From Rheum nobile (taxonomy: Eukaryota; Streptophyta; Magnoliopsida; Caryophyllales; Polygonaceae): 64,000 nt of DNA. The translations under genes were made by a program, and so were the position numbers. Where the stretch lies: contig WOAB01000018.1 of the NCBI GenBank assembly GCA_027886185.1, positions 1,116,001-1,180,000 of the forward strand, in the 5' to 3' direction. Numbering within the stretch: the stretch's first letter is position 1; each line of letters begins with the position of its first letter. Below are positions 22,548 to 33,290 of the stretch, one piece after another. The notes under the pieces were generated by a model, which worked only from the letters and a program-made list of their open reading frames with translations, was not told the DNA's origin and made no database searches.

Positions 22548-23690
22548 GGGAATTCCGCAAGGTAACCCTCAGGTTTTGCAAATTCCGCGAGATGTCCACA
22601 AGTTTAGACTATGCCGCGAGGTAACCCTGAGTTTTTTAAAAAGTACGCCAAACGACCTTCCGTTATCTTCACCGTTAAAAAACAGTTAATTCAATTTTTT
22701 TTAAATAATAGTTTGTTATTATTTATTTTTTTAAAAAAAAATAAAAAAAATGGGTTGATTAATTAATCCCTTCTCCTTCCTCTCCACATTCCTCCATTTC
22801 TTCTCTCCCAAATTCAACTCAACTCAGTTCTTGGGTTGATTAATTAATTCCCCTCCTCAGTTTCCTCTACAAACACCCGTAAATTGATCGAAAGATCTCG
22901 AATCGATCGATTTTAATGGAGCTCAGCAAAGTGACCCTCGAAATCTCCGTCGCCCGCTGCTAAGGCCCGGATCCTCTCAATCGACGGCAGAGGAACCTCC
23001 CACACCGTCTCTGGCGCCGCCCTCGTCACCCTCGAGGACAAGATCCAATCCGAAACCGGCGCTCCTCACTCCCGCATCGCCGACTTCTTTGACATTGTCG
23101 TCGGCACCAGCGTCTGCGTCTTCTACGCCGCTATGATCGTCACCGGCGACTCCTCCGGCCGCCCACTCTACTTTGCTCGCGACGCCGTCTCCTTCCTCCG
23201 CCGCCACCACTTGGAGATGTTCAAACCCCGTAAAACCCCCCTCGCGTTTTCGGACGTTGTCGACTCTTCTCCGGCAAGAGCCTCGAGCGAGTCCTGAAGG
23301 CGGCGCTCCGGCGAGAGAGCGACGGCAAGGTGTTGACCCTCAATGAAGCACAGTCACTTGAATCACCTCTCCCATGTCCTCCATGGCTGTCTACCTCAGA
23401 TCTCGCCCTAAATTGCTCCTGCGAGCCAATGTCCTTTTCAACTCTTTATCCCCTTAGTTTTGAAATTGTCCTCCATGGCTGACTATTTTTTTTTTTTATT
23501 TAAATTACATAACAATTTCTTTTTAGTTTTTTTTTAAATAATAATGATTTAATAGTATTTTAACGTGGAGATAACAGAGGGTCATTTGACGGATTTTTTA
23601 GAAAACTCGGGGTTATCACGCGGAATAGTCAAAACCTGTGGGCACCTCGCGGAATTTGCAAAAGCTGAGGGTTACCTCGCGAAATTCCCA
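22548..23690 (+). mobile_element. Pack-MULE carrying a patatin-like gene fragment
   Basis: The terminal inverted repeats are about 130 bp. The left end reads GGGAATTCCGCAAGGTAACC and the right end is its complement (GGTTACCTCGCGAAATTCCC), with matching internal words such as TTTTGCAAATTCCGCGAG. An exact 10-bp target duplication, TTTATTTTAC, flanks it (22,538-22,547 and 23,691-23,700). Long TIRs plus a 9-10-bp duplication are diagnostic of Mutator-like elements. There is no transposase. The interior is a GC-rich host-gene fragment with a patatin domain. It interrupts the left subterminal array of CACTA-2. Confidence 0.9.
22916..23455 (+). pseudogene. Patatin-like phospholipase (pPLAIII type) fragment
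   Basis: Opens MELSKVTLEI, then a one-base frame change. KARILSIDGRG follows (the family's glycine-rich oxyanion loop, altered), then ALVTLEDKIQSETGA, RIADFFDIVVGTS (the GxSxG elbow region, changed after Ser) and SGRPLYFARDAVSFLRR. A second frameshift precedes FSGKSLERVLKAALRRESDG. The order and wording match plant patatin-related phospholipase A group III, which deacylates membrane lipids. Base composition is about 60% GC against AT-rich flanks. Only the N-terminal third to half is present and the catalytic Asp region is missing. It is captured cargo in the Pack-MULE, not a working enzyme. Confidence 0.88.
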
Positions 23691-24148
23691 TTTATTTTAC
23701 CCGTAGTAAACTTGCATTGTTATAAATTTGATCGAATTGTGGTAAATCTTTACAATTGTGGTAAACATGTAATGTGGTCGTAAAACATGTTTACCATGGT
23801 TAATTTTTTATCACATTTACATCGGTTACTAAATGAGATGATGTAATTGTGCACCTTTTTTAATACATAATTTATTATATATATAATATCATACACATAA
23901 TCGTAATCATTAAAAAACATTTGGTATGAATTTAAAAGACGTCAATTATCAAAATAGATTAAATAAAGTCAAAATGTCATACATCAATGTATTGTCATAA
24001 ATTCAAATAGCTGAAGCTTCACTAGCATAATTTGGAAAGCCTAGTTATTCTACCAAGTAAAGTGAAAAATGTTGCAAAAAAATTGTTTAACTAACTAAAG
24101 TATGAAACATTGAACAAATGTTCTACGTACTAACTAATCTATGAAGCT

Positions 24149-24669
24149 CTACACAGATGTTGCCCATTGATCTCGAATCCCATCTATCTTGTCCTCTGAA
24201 TATGGTAAGAACTCACCCAATTCTTGATAGTACTGTCATAATATAAAGTTAGATTAGAAATGACTTAAAATATTAGAGTGCGGTTCCGGTGCGGAGCACT
24301 CTTCCCGTGCGGACGTGCGGACATACACTATAGGGCCTTATTTGTGCACTTTTGGGCCTTATTTGTGCACTTTTGCAAAAAATTTGAAAAATGCTTGGAA
24401 AAAATTTTGAAAAAGATTTTTTTTTTTTTTTTTGAAAAAGTGCACAAATAAGACGTTAAAGTGCACAAATAAGACCCAAAAGGGCATGCTCCGCACGTCC
24501 GCACGGGAAGAGTGCTCCGCATATGATCCAAACTCTAAAATATTAATATAAAATTAATAATTCAAAACAAATATACCTTTTCAGAATAGTCTTGTCCTTT
24601 ACTGATGATCTCGTGTATAAATCGGAAAACATAATATCCACAATTTATATTATTCATCTGTTTAGGGCA
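24149..24669 (-). pseudogene. Ulp1-like cysteine protease, last two exons
   Basis: Two minus-strand exons are visible by splice sites. Exon a (24,669-24,577) follows TTTTGTAG and encodes CPKQMNNINCGYYVFRFIHE and IISKG. Its Asn-Cys-Gly-Tyr-Tyr is the catalytic-cysteine motif of Ulp1/SENP (C48) SUMO proteases. It ends at GAAAAG|GTATAT. Exon b (24,232-24,149) follows ATGACAG and encodes YYQELGEFLPYSEDKIDGIR, ending QWATSV and a stop. Plant CACTA and Mutator families often carry such protease ORFs. The upstream exons with the catalytic His and Asp were not located in 24,670-26,340. The intron hosts a MITE. It is probably the remnant of an autonomous relative's second ORF. Confidence 0.7.
24274..24537. 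mobile_element. hAT-like foldback MITE in the Ulp1 intron
   Basis: The ends are inverted repeats of about 45 bp (TAGAGTGCGGTTCCGGTGCG at left; its partner ends CATATGATCCAAACTCTA), sharing GCGGAGCACTCTTCCCGTGC. Inner arms (CTTATTTGTGCACTTTT) also pair, so nearly the whole 264 bp folds. The loop is a run of T residues. Direct repeats AAATAT flank it (24,268-24,273 and 24,538-24,543), extendable to TAAAATAT if two TIR bases are shared, which would suit a hAT 8-bp duplication. Confidence 0.75.
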
Positions 24670-26334
24670 CTACAAAACAAACAATCCATCCCTATAAAAC
24701 ATAAACATAAACATAAACATAAAATACTATAAATATAATAGCATGAAGTAACAATAGATCCGAATACAAATATATACAAAAATCACAAAGAAAGTGACTA
24801 CACGGTACATCAAAATAAAGACTGAAGTGAGCAGCTCAACTTGGAGTTGACACGAGTTTCTAACCTTTCAAAATTAACACTAGTAAAACAGAAAAAAAAA
24901 ATTGTCTTGAAATTAGTAATCTAGTGCAAAGGATATCTATAGGATTAGATCATATATGCTTTATTAGATATATAAAACAATTCTGAACAAACCAATTGCT
25001 TAACATGATGCTGAACAAACCCAAAAAAAGCCAAGCCCATCCAAATCAGCTAAAACCCTGAAAGTTAAGAAACAATGACAACGATGGGCGCCGACACGTT
25101 GAGAATATCCAATTTATAAACATAGAACAAACAAATTGAAGTGATCAACTCACAGAAGAAATTGGTGTTGACACGAAGAGAGCCACAATGTACGAATGAG
25201 AGAACCATATTATACTACAAAAAGTGAATGAGAAGTTTCAGATGATTTAACCATTTCAAATGTGTTAGGATAAAGAATACTTATATGGTAAAGAACCTGA
25301 ATTTCCATAACTACAGTACATGATACCTTGAACAATTGTAAGCACATCACCCACAAGAGAACAACTTTAACCTAAATTGATATGGCTCATGTTCACAAAA
25401 CGGGTAATCTTGACTTTGGTATTGTATAATCCTCATGCAAAATGTAAGATATTATCTACTTGTGATGATTAAAGCATTCGTACAGATTCAGCAGTAAAGT
25501 TTTTAACAAATGAACACAACAAAGTGGGTAAGATCTTGTAATTATTTTCTTGTACGCTCTAGTTGTATGTGACTAACACCTCAGGGTAACAGTTAAGATG
25601 TTGTAGCTCCAAATATTATGATAGTATTACAAAGATATAATTTTATTTCAAATAAAGAAATAGGACATTTCACATGACTATGCTTGTTGTTGTTTAATCA
25701 ATCATTAAACCCACATAGTTAAAACACCAAATTAACTCATTATTAAAGAGAAAAGGCAAATTGTAAACATAGCAGCGAATCAATAGCAGAGGCTTGGAAG
25801 AGAAGTGCTCCTTTTTATGTGTTGAAACTGATTAGAAGTCCGAAGAAGAGGATAAGAAGGTGAAGAAATTAGAGAGATAAGAATATAATCATCAAAAATA
25901 CAAGCAAGCAAAGTTTTTATGTGTTGAAGCTGACCAAAAGCCACGTAGAAGAAGATGAAAGGTGGAGAAATCAAAGAACCTGGATTTCTTAACTCAATAC
26001 ATTACACCTTGAATAATTGTAGGCACATCACCCACAATCAAGCAATTTTATCAGCAATTCATAAAAAATAAGTAGAATATAAGCATCTAGCATACAAGAA
26101 GAAGTAAAGAACTTGAAACAATCATCACCGAAACACAAGCGACTGATAGAGAGAAGCAGGCGGAGGTGAATCCAAACCTATGAGCAGAACAAGGAATGCG
26201 ACCCAAATTAGTAAGCCAAAGTAGATGAAGGGAAGCAAAGCACGAACGACGAAGTTGAAGCAAAAAAACCGAAGAAGAACTTGTGCGGCGGGACTTAGTG
26301 TTCCGATCGAGGTTGCTTTATCGTAGTAAATTAG
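24670..26334. other. CACTA-2 interior without recognised genes
   Basis: AT-rich. Two internal duplications are visible. A TTTTTATGTGTTGAA...CTGA segment occurs at about 25,813 and 25,915. A CCTTGAA-AATTGTA-GCACATCACCCACAA segment occurs at about 25,326 and 26,006. No reading frame is recognisable. Confidence 0.45.
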
Positions 26335-26949
26335 TATGCAAAAATACACCGGTTATAAACCCAACCGTGGTAAAAGTACCACACATTTACCTCGGTTGTT
26401 AGAACAATCGTGGTATTTCGACCAATGATGTAAAATTACCACGAAAAAATACGGAGCCGTGGTAAAACTACCACACATTTATCTCGGTTGTTAGAAGAAC
26501 CGTAGTAAAAGTACCACACATTTACATCGGTTTTTAGAAGAACTGTGGTATTTCGACCAATGATGCAAAATTACCACGAAAAAACATGAAGCCGTGGTAA
26601 AACTACCACACATTTACCTCGGTTGTTAGAAGAACTGTGGTAAAACTACCACACATTTACCTCGGTTGTTAGAAAAACCGTGGTAAAAGTACCACACATT
26701 TACCTCGGTTTTTAGAAGAACCGTGGTATTACGACTAATGATGTAAAATTACCACGAAGAAATACGGAGCCGTGGTAAAACTATCACACATTTATCTCGG
26801 TTGTTAGAAGAACTGTGGTAAAAGTACCACACATTTACCTCGGTTGTTAGGACAACCGTTGTATTTCGACCAATTATGTAAAATTACTACGAAAAAACAC
26901 AGAACCGTGATAAATGCGTCTGTAGCCAAAGCTCCTTTTTCTACTAGTG
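26335..26949. repeat. CACTA-2 right subterminal tandem array
   Basis: A unit of about 42 bp, with the core ACCACACATTTACCTCGGTT plus GTTAGAAGAACCGTGGTAAAA, recurs about seven times. It alternates with a longer unit containing TTTCGACCAATGATG. Every unit carries ACCGTGGTA or its complement, the same motif as the left end, in close opposing pairs that can form hairpins. Confidence 0.85.
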
Positions 26950-26952
26950 AGA

Positions 26953-27187
26953 GGTTTTTGGTATTAACCGTGTTGTATTTGGTCGATCTAGGTGGTATAT
27001 ATGTATTTTCTATAAAAATAAATAAGTGAATTTTTGTTTGTTAGATACATAATTTAGTTTCTTTTATACATAATTTCTTGTGCTTGAAAATTGTTTAAAC
27101 CGAGAGTTTAATTCAGGACAAGTTGAATCAAAACGCAATTGTCAAAATTAATTGAACTTTGTTATATCCACTCATATATATGTAGTG
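26953..27187. other. Short spacer between CACTA-2 and Copia-1
   Basis: AT-rich. I see no feature in it. Confidence 0.5.
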
Positions 27188-28123
27188 TGTTGGAACCTTG
27201 ACGTTCTCTCTAGTTTTGATGATGATAAACACCATTAGGTCTCTAGTGTTTGTTGTTTCTATGAGTTTCAGGTTTTATGAAAGAATTAGGGAACAATGAA
27301 AATCATATGAAGAAGAGAAAGTAGAGGAGTGAAACGGAACGTTATGGAAACAAGGAACTGTTACGCATAAGCAAATTGGAAATTTGAAGCGCGCGTATGT
27401 TTCATAGAAGGAAACTTTTATACATGGAAACATCATTTAAGGAACAATGCGTGAAAGCAGGAATTGCCAGCTGTTACCAGGAGAAGATCGCTACACAAGG
27501 AAACGAGATTTGAAGATTTACTTGAGGAGAGAAGTGATAGATAGCGAGTCTTAGGAAAGTTTTTATATGGAAACTATGTGTTTATGAGCTGGATTGTTTA
27601 GTTGGAAAGAAAATCTTACACTGTTACCTTGTATGACGATTGATAGATGTTTAAGGTATTTGGTAAGGGGATTATATCCAACACCATAAATAGATGAGTT
27701 TACCTTAGGGAAATGTATCTCAGCTATCACATTGAAGACTACAAGGATCTTATTGCAAGTTGAGATTAGGAAATCCAAAGGCAAGGTACGGGTATAGTAC
27801 TTGATTGCTTAGGGTTTTCTTTATGTTCTTGTGGCACTATGAGTTTATTACACTCAAAGTCTAGAAACCTAGGATCTGTGTGAGAATAGGTGGAGAGAAG
27901 GCTTGTGAGATTGTATAACTTATTAATAATACAAGTATACAAGGTTTGAAATCCTCCTAGGGTAACACCTAGATGTAGAGGTTTTTCTCTTTTCGATCAA
28001 CTAGTTGGTTGATAGAGTTTCCTCTATAAGGAACTATCTTGATTGTTATTCTTGAATCTATATTATTTCCGTTATCCAGGGAACATTCACATCGTTCCCT
28101 GTCTAACACACTATGATTCAACA
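27188..28123 (+). repeat. Copia-1 5' LTR
   Basis: Begins TGTTGGAACCTTGACG and ends GATTCAACA, directly followed by the PBS. It is homologous along its length to the solo LTR at 57,888-58,792 and to the LTRs of Copia-2 and Copia-3 (reverse complement). Shared words include TTTTGATGATGATAAAC near the start and GGAACGTTCC-like blocks near the end. Confidence 0.85.
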
Positions 28124-28125
28124 AT

Positions 28126-28137
28126 TGGTATCAGAGC
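28126..28137 (+). other. Primer-binding site for initiator Met tRNA (Copia-1)
   Basis: TGGTATCAGAGC starts 2 bp after the LTR. It is complementary to the 3' end of plant initiator methionine tRNA, the usual minus-strand primer of copia elements. Confidence 0.9.
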
Positions 28138-28183
28138 AGGTTCGCTCTAGATTGTGTGTTCTCTTTTCAAATTCACATGTAAC

Positions 28184-29738
28184 AATGTCGTCAACTCATG
28201 AAGTCGGAATTGGGAACAACAAACCACCGTTCCTGCCCATCGGTGGACAGTTTCAACACTGGAAAGTATCTCTTCACCGACTGGATGAAGAGTAATGACT
28301 ATCAATGTTGGAGAGTCATTGAAGTTGGTGATGAGAAAGTTGTTGAAGTAGTGCTCAAGGGAACAACGCCTTGGAGTCAAGATGATTTCAGAATCATGGA
28401 GAAAAACTCAAAGGCGCGTATGTTCATCAACAACGCCATCAGTGCTGAAGATGCGTCTAAGTTGCAGTCATGTGCAACCGCTAAAGACATGTGGGCTGCT
28501 TTGGAGCAGATGTACATGAGAAGTTCCGATCTTCAAGAGATCGATTGCTTTCAAGCCAAGAAAGACTTCTACAACTTCGCCATGATCGACAATGAGACTG
28601 TTTCCTCATATCAATCTAGGTTTGAGGAAATGATCGCTCGACTTACTTCTCATGAGGTCAAGGATACTGAAATTCTTCCCAAGGAGAAAGTCCTTATCAT
28701 CATCGATGGACTTCCTCCAAGGCACAAGATGACCAAGGCTATCCTCAAGGAAAATCCCAATACCCTATCTCTCACACTCATGAGGTGTTTGAAAAAATCA
28801 AGAAGTATGATGAAGAAGACAAGTATGTTAAACCTAAAGGCATAGCCTTGATGGTTGAAAAAGCTGTTGAAATGATAGAAAGCAACAAAGATGACAACTT
28901 GGATGGTGTAGATCCAGAAACTGCCATTCTTACCAAGGCCATGTGATCTCTCTATCGCAAGGGCATATCATTCAGAAATGATGGAAACAATGGTGAGAAA
29001 CGTGATATCAAGGATGTTACATGCTACAACTGCAAGGACAAGGGTCACTATGCTAACAAGTGTCCCAAGGGGAACAATTCAGACAACACCAATGGTGACA
29101 ATTCTGGGAACAATAAGAAGAAAGCTTTTGTTGCTGTCTGGGGTGAAGATTGTGCCAACTCTGATGATGACGAGCCAAAAGCATGGGGTAACAACAAGAT
29201 GTTTGCAATGACTCTGCAGTCATCCATCGAAGAACAAAAGCCACCGTTCCTCGTCCAAGAGCAACACAAGCAATGGAAAACTCAATTTGCATCCTGGATA
29301 AAGGACGTCGATGAAGACATTTGGAAAATCATCCAAAGTGGAGATATCAAGAATGATAATGATGAGCCAAAGGCACGGATCAACAACAAAATGTGTGCAA
29401 TGACTTTGAAGTCATCAAGTGAAGAACAAGAGGTAGATCCTGAAACTTTCTTTGAATCTCTTGTTAATTGTGATAAAAAGTCCTTGATTTCTCTTATCAA
29501 AAGCATGTATAATGAGAACCTTAATACTCAAAATGATCTGAGTAATGTTGAGGATAAAGGTATTGAATTGAATGAATCTCTATCTAGAATTGCTAGTTCC
29601 TTTATTGTTCCTTGTGTTAAATGTGATGCTACTCGCAGTGAACTTAATTCCTCTAAGATAGAGAGGGAACTGTCTCAGATGAAAGATCAGATTGACAAAA
29701 TTCACTCTGTTCTAGTTGAGCAGAAGCTTAAGGAGTAA
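28184..29738 (+). pseudogene. Copia-1 gag
   Basis: Starts MSSTHEVGIGNNKPPFLP. A frameshift near 28,260 leads into the main part: a DUF4219-like start, then a UBN2-type capsid region (KDMWAALEQMYM, SYQSRFEEM, KVLIIIDGLPPRHKMTK). A second frameshift near 28,780 and a stop near 28,945 precede a zinc knuckle CYNCKDKGHYANKC (CX2CX4HX4C) at about 29,020-29,065. At 29,160-29,430 a second DUF4219-like block (KPPFLVQEQHKQWKTQFASW) is embedded between two copies of DEPKA..NNKM.AMTL, unlike Copia-3. The coiled-coil-like C-terminus runs to 29,738. Gag would form the particle and package RNA. This copy cannot be translated intact. Confidence 0.85.
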
Positions 29739-30300
29739 GAGATTACCTTTGTTGAGTTCAAGTATGGTGTGAGGTACAAAGGTGAAAAACAAGAGAGTGA
29801 GTAACACGAGTTAACCATACCTGAGCTTAGAGAGTTGAAGGATAGGGATCTCCAGAACACCAAGGATAGAAACATTTACCTAGAAGAGCGTGTGAAAACT
29901 CTGGAGAATGGGTTGAATGCTGACCAATCCTAGTACATAGGCCAACTTGCCCATAAGATGTATCTCATACAATCTCAGGGAAACCTACCTAGTACACTTG
30001 ACCCAGTTAGAGCTAAACAACGTAGGATCCCTGTTTCCAACCATAAGTACACCTTGGGAGATTATTATAAGATATGATGGCATTGTGGGAGCAACAACCA
30101 TGTTGTGAGAAACTATGCTAAGGAACAAAAGTTTACTGAAGAGCACACACATCGCATGAATAGTAGAAGTAACAATGTTGATTTGAATGATTATGATGCA
30201 TCTCCTGATACGTTCCATGCTAAGCCTAGAGAATATCACTTTGTTTCTAAACGACTAGGTAAAGCCAAGCTTGCCTGGGTCGCTAAACACTAACTCTTTG
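29739..30300 (+). pseudogene. Copia-1 gag C-terminal tail
   Basis: Stop-broken continuation with a second Cys-His cluster (CWHCGSNNHVVRNC, about 30,080-30,120) and RPGKAKLAWVAK-like wording (RLGKAKLAWVAKH at 30,255-30,290). In this family the phrase marks the gag-pol border. Confidence 0.65.
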
Positions 30301-31905
30301 AAATGCAGGATGAAGTGAGGGGGAACAACAAGTGGTTCATTGATAGTGCATGCTCATGCCATATGACGGGAAATAGAGATCACCTCACCTCACTTCAACG
30401 ACACTCTAAGGGAACTGTTTCCCTTGGAGACAAACGATGCAGAGAGATAGTAGGAACATGAGAAGATGCTTTGAATTCAAACATCAAGATAAAAGAGGTT
30501 AGTTTGGTTCATCAACTTGGTTTTAATTTGTTAAGTGTAGCTCAGTTGTGTGATCAAGGAGACAACGAGATTGTCTTCACGTCTCAAGATTGCTACGTAA
30601 GGAATAGGAAAACCAAGGAAATTGTGTTGAAGGGTGTCTGATTCAATGATGTGTACACTGTTGACACAACCTTCAAGCCTACAAGGGAACTGTGCTTTGC
30701 GTATCTAGCTGAAGAGACACAACTGTGGCACAGAAGGCTTGGACATGCTAATCTTCAACTCATCCACAAACTTCACAAGAAGGAACTTGTTCGTGGTCTT
30801 CCAAATGTCAAACCTGAGACCCATGGAGTTTGCGACGCCTGTGTGAGAGGGAAACAAACACGTTCCTCTTTCAAGAGCAAGCCTGATGTTACTACTTCTC
30901 GCCCTCTGGAACTGATCCATATGGATCTCTGTGGTCCCATGAGGATAAGAAGTCATGCAGGGAACAAGTATGTGTTTGTAATTATTGATGATTATTCTAG
31001 ATTTACATGGACAATCTTTCTCTCTTCTAAGAAACATGTATTCGAGACATTTGAGTCTTTCATCAAGAATGTGGAGACAAATCTGGGTCAAAAGCTAAGC
31101 GACATTCGATCCGACCATGGAATGGAGTTTGAGAATGCAATGTTCCTTGATTACTACAGGGAACACAGTATTTCTCATAACTTTTCGGCTCCCAGGACAC
31201 CACAGCATGATGAAGTGGTTGAAAGGAAGAACAGAACCTTTGGAGGATATGGCTAGAACATTGCTTATCGCTAGCAGTCTTCATCGAATCTTCTAGGCTG
31301 AAGCAATCAACACTTTCTGCTATATCCTTAATCGCGCCATGCTTAGACCCTTACTCAATAAAACTGCTTATGAACTAATCAGGAACCACAAGCCTAATAT
31401 TTCCCACTTGCATGCTTTTGGTTACAAGTGCTTCATTCATAACAATGGGAAACAACAACCTGGGGAAGTTTGATGCACGAAGTGATGAAGGAATCTTCTT
31501 GGGGTATGCTAAAGCAAGCAAGGCTTACAGAGTCTACAATAAGAGAACCCAGAAAATCGAAGAAAGCATCCATGTCGTCTTCGATGAACACTCAAAGGCT
31601 GTGAGTGATGATTCCAACACTATGTTCCCTGATAATGACCTTCCACGAATGCAACGTGAAGACTCAGATGATGATGGTGATGATGGCAATCACCGTGGTA
31701 ATCCACGTACAGGGAACCGTGCCCCCAACGCTAGTGGGAGCACTACTGGTTCTCTCGTACTCACCACAAATAGTGGAACTGACAATACCACTACTACACC
31801 AGCATCTAACGTTCCCACTACATCTACTCAAGCGGTAGATGCTGATTTCACCACTGTTCTCAACAGAACTACTGGTGGTGATACTTCGGATGCATACCCT
31901 ATGTA
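30301..31905 (+). pseudogene. Copia-1 protease and integrase
   Basis: Protease: WFIDSACSCHMTG near 30,330 holds the catalytic Asp. GAG-pre-integrase: LWHRRLGHANL and CDACVRGK near 30,720-30,850 form the HHCC zinc site. Integrase core: LIHMDLCGPM, SDHGMEF and VVERKN supply the D,D,E residues (30,915-31,225). Stops occur in GT*E and GV*FN. A frameshift follows VVERKNRTF (near 31,235). The C-terminal part (31,412-31,905) keeps NLGKFDARSDEGIFLGYAK, followed by an Asp/Thr/Ser-rich linker. Confidence 0.88.
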
Positions 31906-31927
31906 AGATGGCCAAGCGAGTGATGTT

Positions 31928-33290
31928 GTGGTAATAGTTAATGAGGAAGACTCTACAGATGGTGTTATAGGAACAGTCACTGAAGAAACCGCATCAGATG
32001 CTGCTCAGGTTCCTCTACCTTCATCCTCAACTGCGACAACTGATGCCACTCTTCCTCCTATTCCTCCACTACCAGTATCCAAAAGCTCCAGGATTCAAAA
32101 GAGCCATCGAGTTGATGCTCTTCTCACACTTTATGAACAAAGAGGTACACGTTCCCAACTACATAACTTTTGTGCTTTCTATGCTTTTATATCCTTTGTA
32201 GAGCCAAAGAACATCAAGGAAGCATTGAAGAAACCAGATTGGATCGTGGCTATGCAAGAAGAGTTGCACCAATTTGAGAGGAACAAGGTGTGGAGACTAG
32301 TTCCCTTACCCAAGAACAAGCATGCTATTGGTACTCGCTGGGTATTCAAGAACAAGCTTGATGACTCTGGAACTATGACAAGGAACAAGGCAAGACTGGT
32401 TGCTCAAGGATACAACCAACAAGAAGTAATAGACTATGATGAGACATATGCTCCAGTAACTCGCATCGAAGCCATTCGACTTCTCATCGCCTATGTTGCC
32501 TTCAAAGGTTTCACATTGTACCAAATGGATGGCTACCTTCAAGAAGAAGTTTATGTGAAATAACCCCATGGCTTTCAAGATGTAGATCGTCCTGACCATG
32601 TGTATGCATTGGACAAGACACTGTATGGCCTTAAGCAAGCACCTCGTGCTTAGTATGACAGTCTGGCACAGTTCCTTCTCTCCAATGGATATAGACATGG
32701 TGCGATCAACAAGACATTGTTCCTCTTGGAACACAAAGGTGAGATTCTCGTAGTTCAAGTCTATGTTGATGATATTATTTTTGGTTCCACTAACCATGCA
32801 CTTGTAACAAAATTCAAAAATCTTATGAGCAGTGAATTTGAGTTGAGTATGATAGGGGAATTGTCCTTTTTCCTTGGATTACAAGTCTCTCAATCTTTTG
32901 AGGGAGCAAGAGTACATCAACAAAAATACATCAAGGAACTGTTGAAGAAGTACGATATGGATAAATCTAAACCTATTGATACCCCTATTTCTCCTAACAC
33001 TCTCCTTGATGTAGACTTGAATGGCAAAGATGTGGATCCTACAATGTATAGAGGAATGATTGGCTCACTACTCTATCTAACGGCAAGTAGGCCAGATATC
33101 ATGTTTAGTGTGTGTCTTTGTGCTAGATTTCAGGCAAATCCTAAGGAGTCACACCTAACTGAAGTCAAACGGATTATGCGGTACCTGAAAGGGAACGATC
33201 ATCTATGCCTTTGGTATCCAAGTAACAGTGGGTTTGAACTTGTAGGCTTCACTGACGCTGATTTTGCGGGACACCTGGTTGATCGCAAAA
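31928..33290 (+). pseudogene. Copia-1 reverse transcriptase
   Basis: From 31,928 the linker leads into RVT_2: EALKKPDWIVAMQEELHQF, IGTRWVFKNKLDDSG, ARLVAQGYNQQEVIDYDETY. In-frame stops follow VYVK (32,562) and RA (32,651). The last block has the catalytic YVDD at 32,762-32,773, FFLGLQVSQSFEGA and SRPDIMFSVCLCARFQANP. Then comes the start of RNase H (GFTDADFAGHLVDRKST), which breaks off at about 33,290. Copia-2 and Copia-3 both lack this region. Confidence 0.88.

Larger units (their letters stand above)
22274..26949 (-). mobile_element. CACTA-2, non-autonomous CACTA with exact 3-bp TSD
   Basis: Begins CACTAGTGGAAAAA and ends TTTTTCTACTAGTG, giving near-perfect terminal inverted repeats. It is flanked by the 3-bp direct repeat AGA (22,271-22,273 and 26,950-26,952), as expected for En/Spm elements. 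Both subterminal regions are packed with ACCGTGGTAAA-type motifs in both orientations. Inside are a Pack-MULE (22,548-23,690), minus-strand exons of an Ulp1-like protease (24,149-24,669) and a hAT-like MITE in the protease intron. No transposase was found in its 4.7 kb, so mobility would depend on a partner element. Confidence 0.92.
27188..33290 (+). mobile_element. Copia-1: SIRE-like Ty1/copia element, 3' end missing
   Basis: It has a 5' LTR (27,188-28,123), an iMet PBS, gag with a zinc knuckle, protease, integrase and reverse transcriptase in the copia order. The RT wording (TRWVFKNKLDDSG, ARLVAQGYNQQE, YETYAPVTRIE-like, YVDD, FFLGLQVSQ) is SIRE/Maximus-like. Multiple stops and frameshifts disable it. 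Homology ends inside RNase H at DRKSTLGT (about 33,290). No accessory ORF, PPT or 3' LTR follows. It belongs to the same family as Copia-2 and Copia-3 but lies in opposite orientation and retains RT. Confidence 0.88.

Noticed and set aside
23010..23210. Minus-strand frame in the patatin fragment (22,977-23,210).
   Set aside because: It is the GC-rich antisense of the recognisable plus-strand patatin domain.
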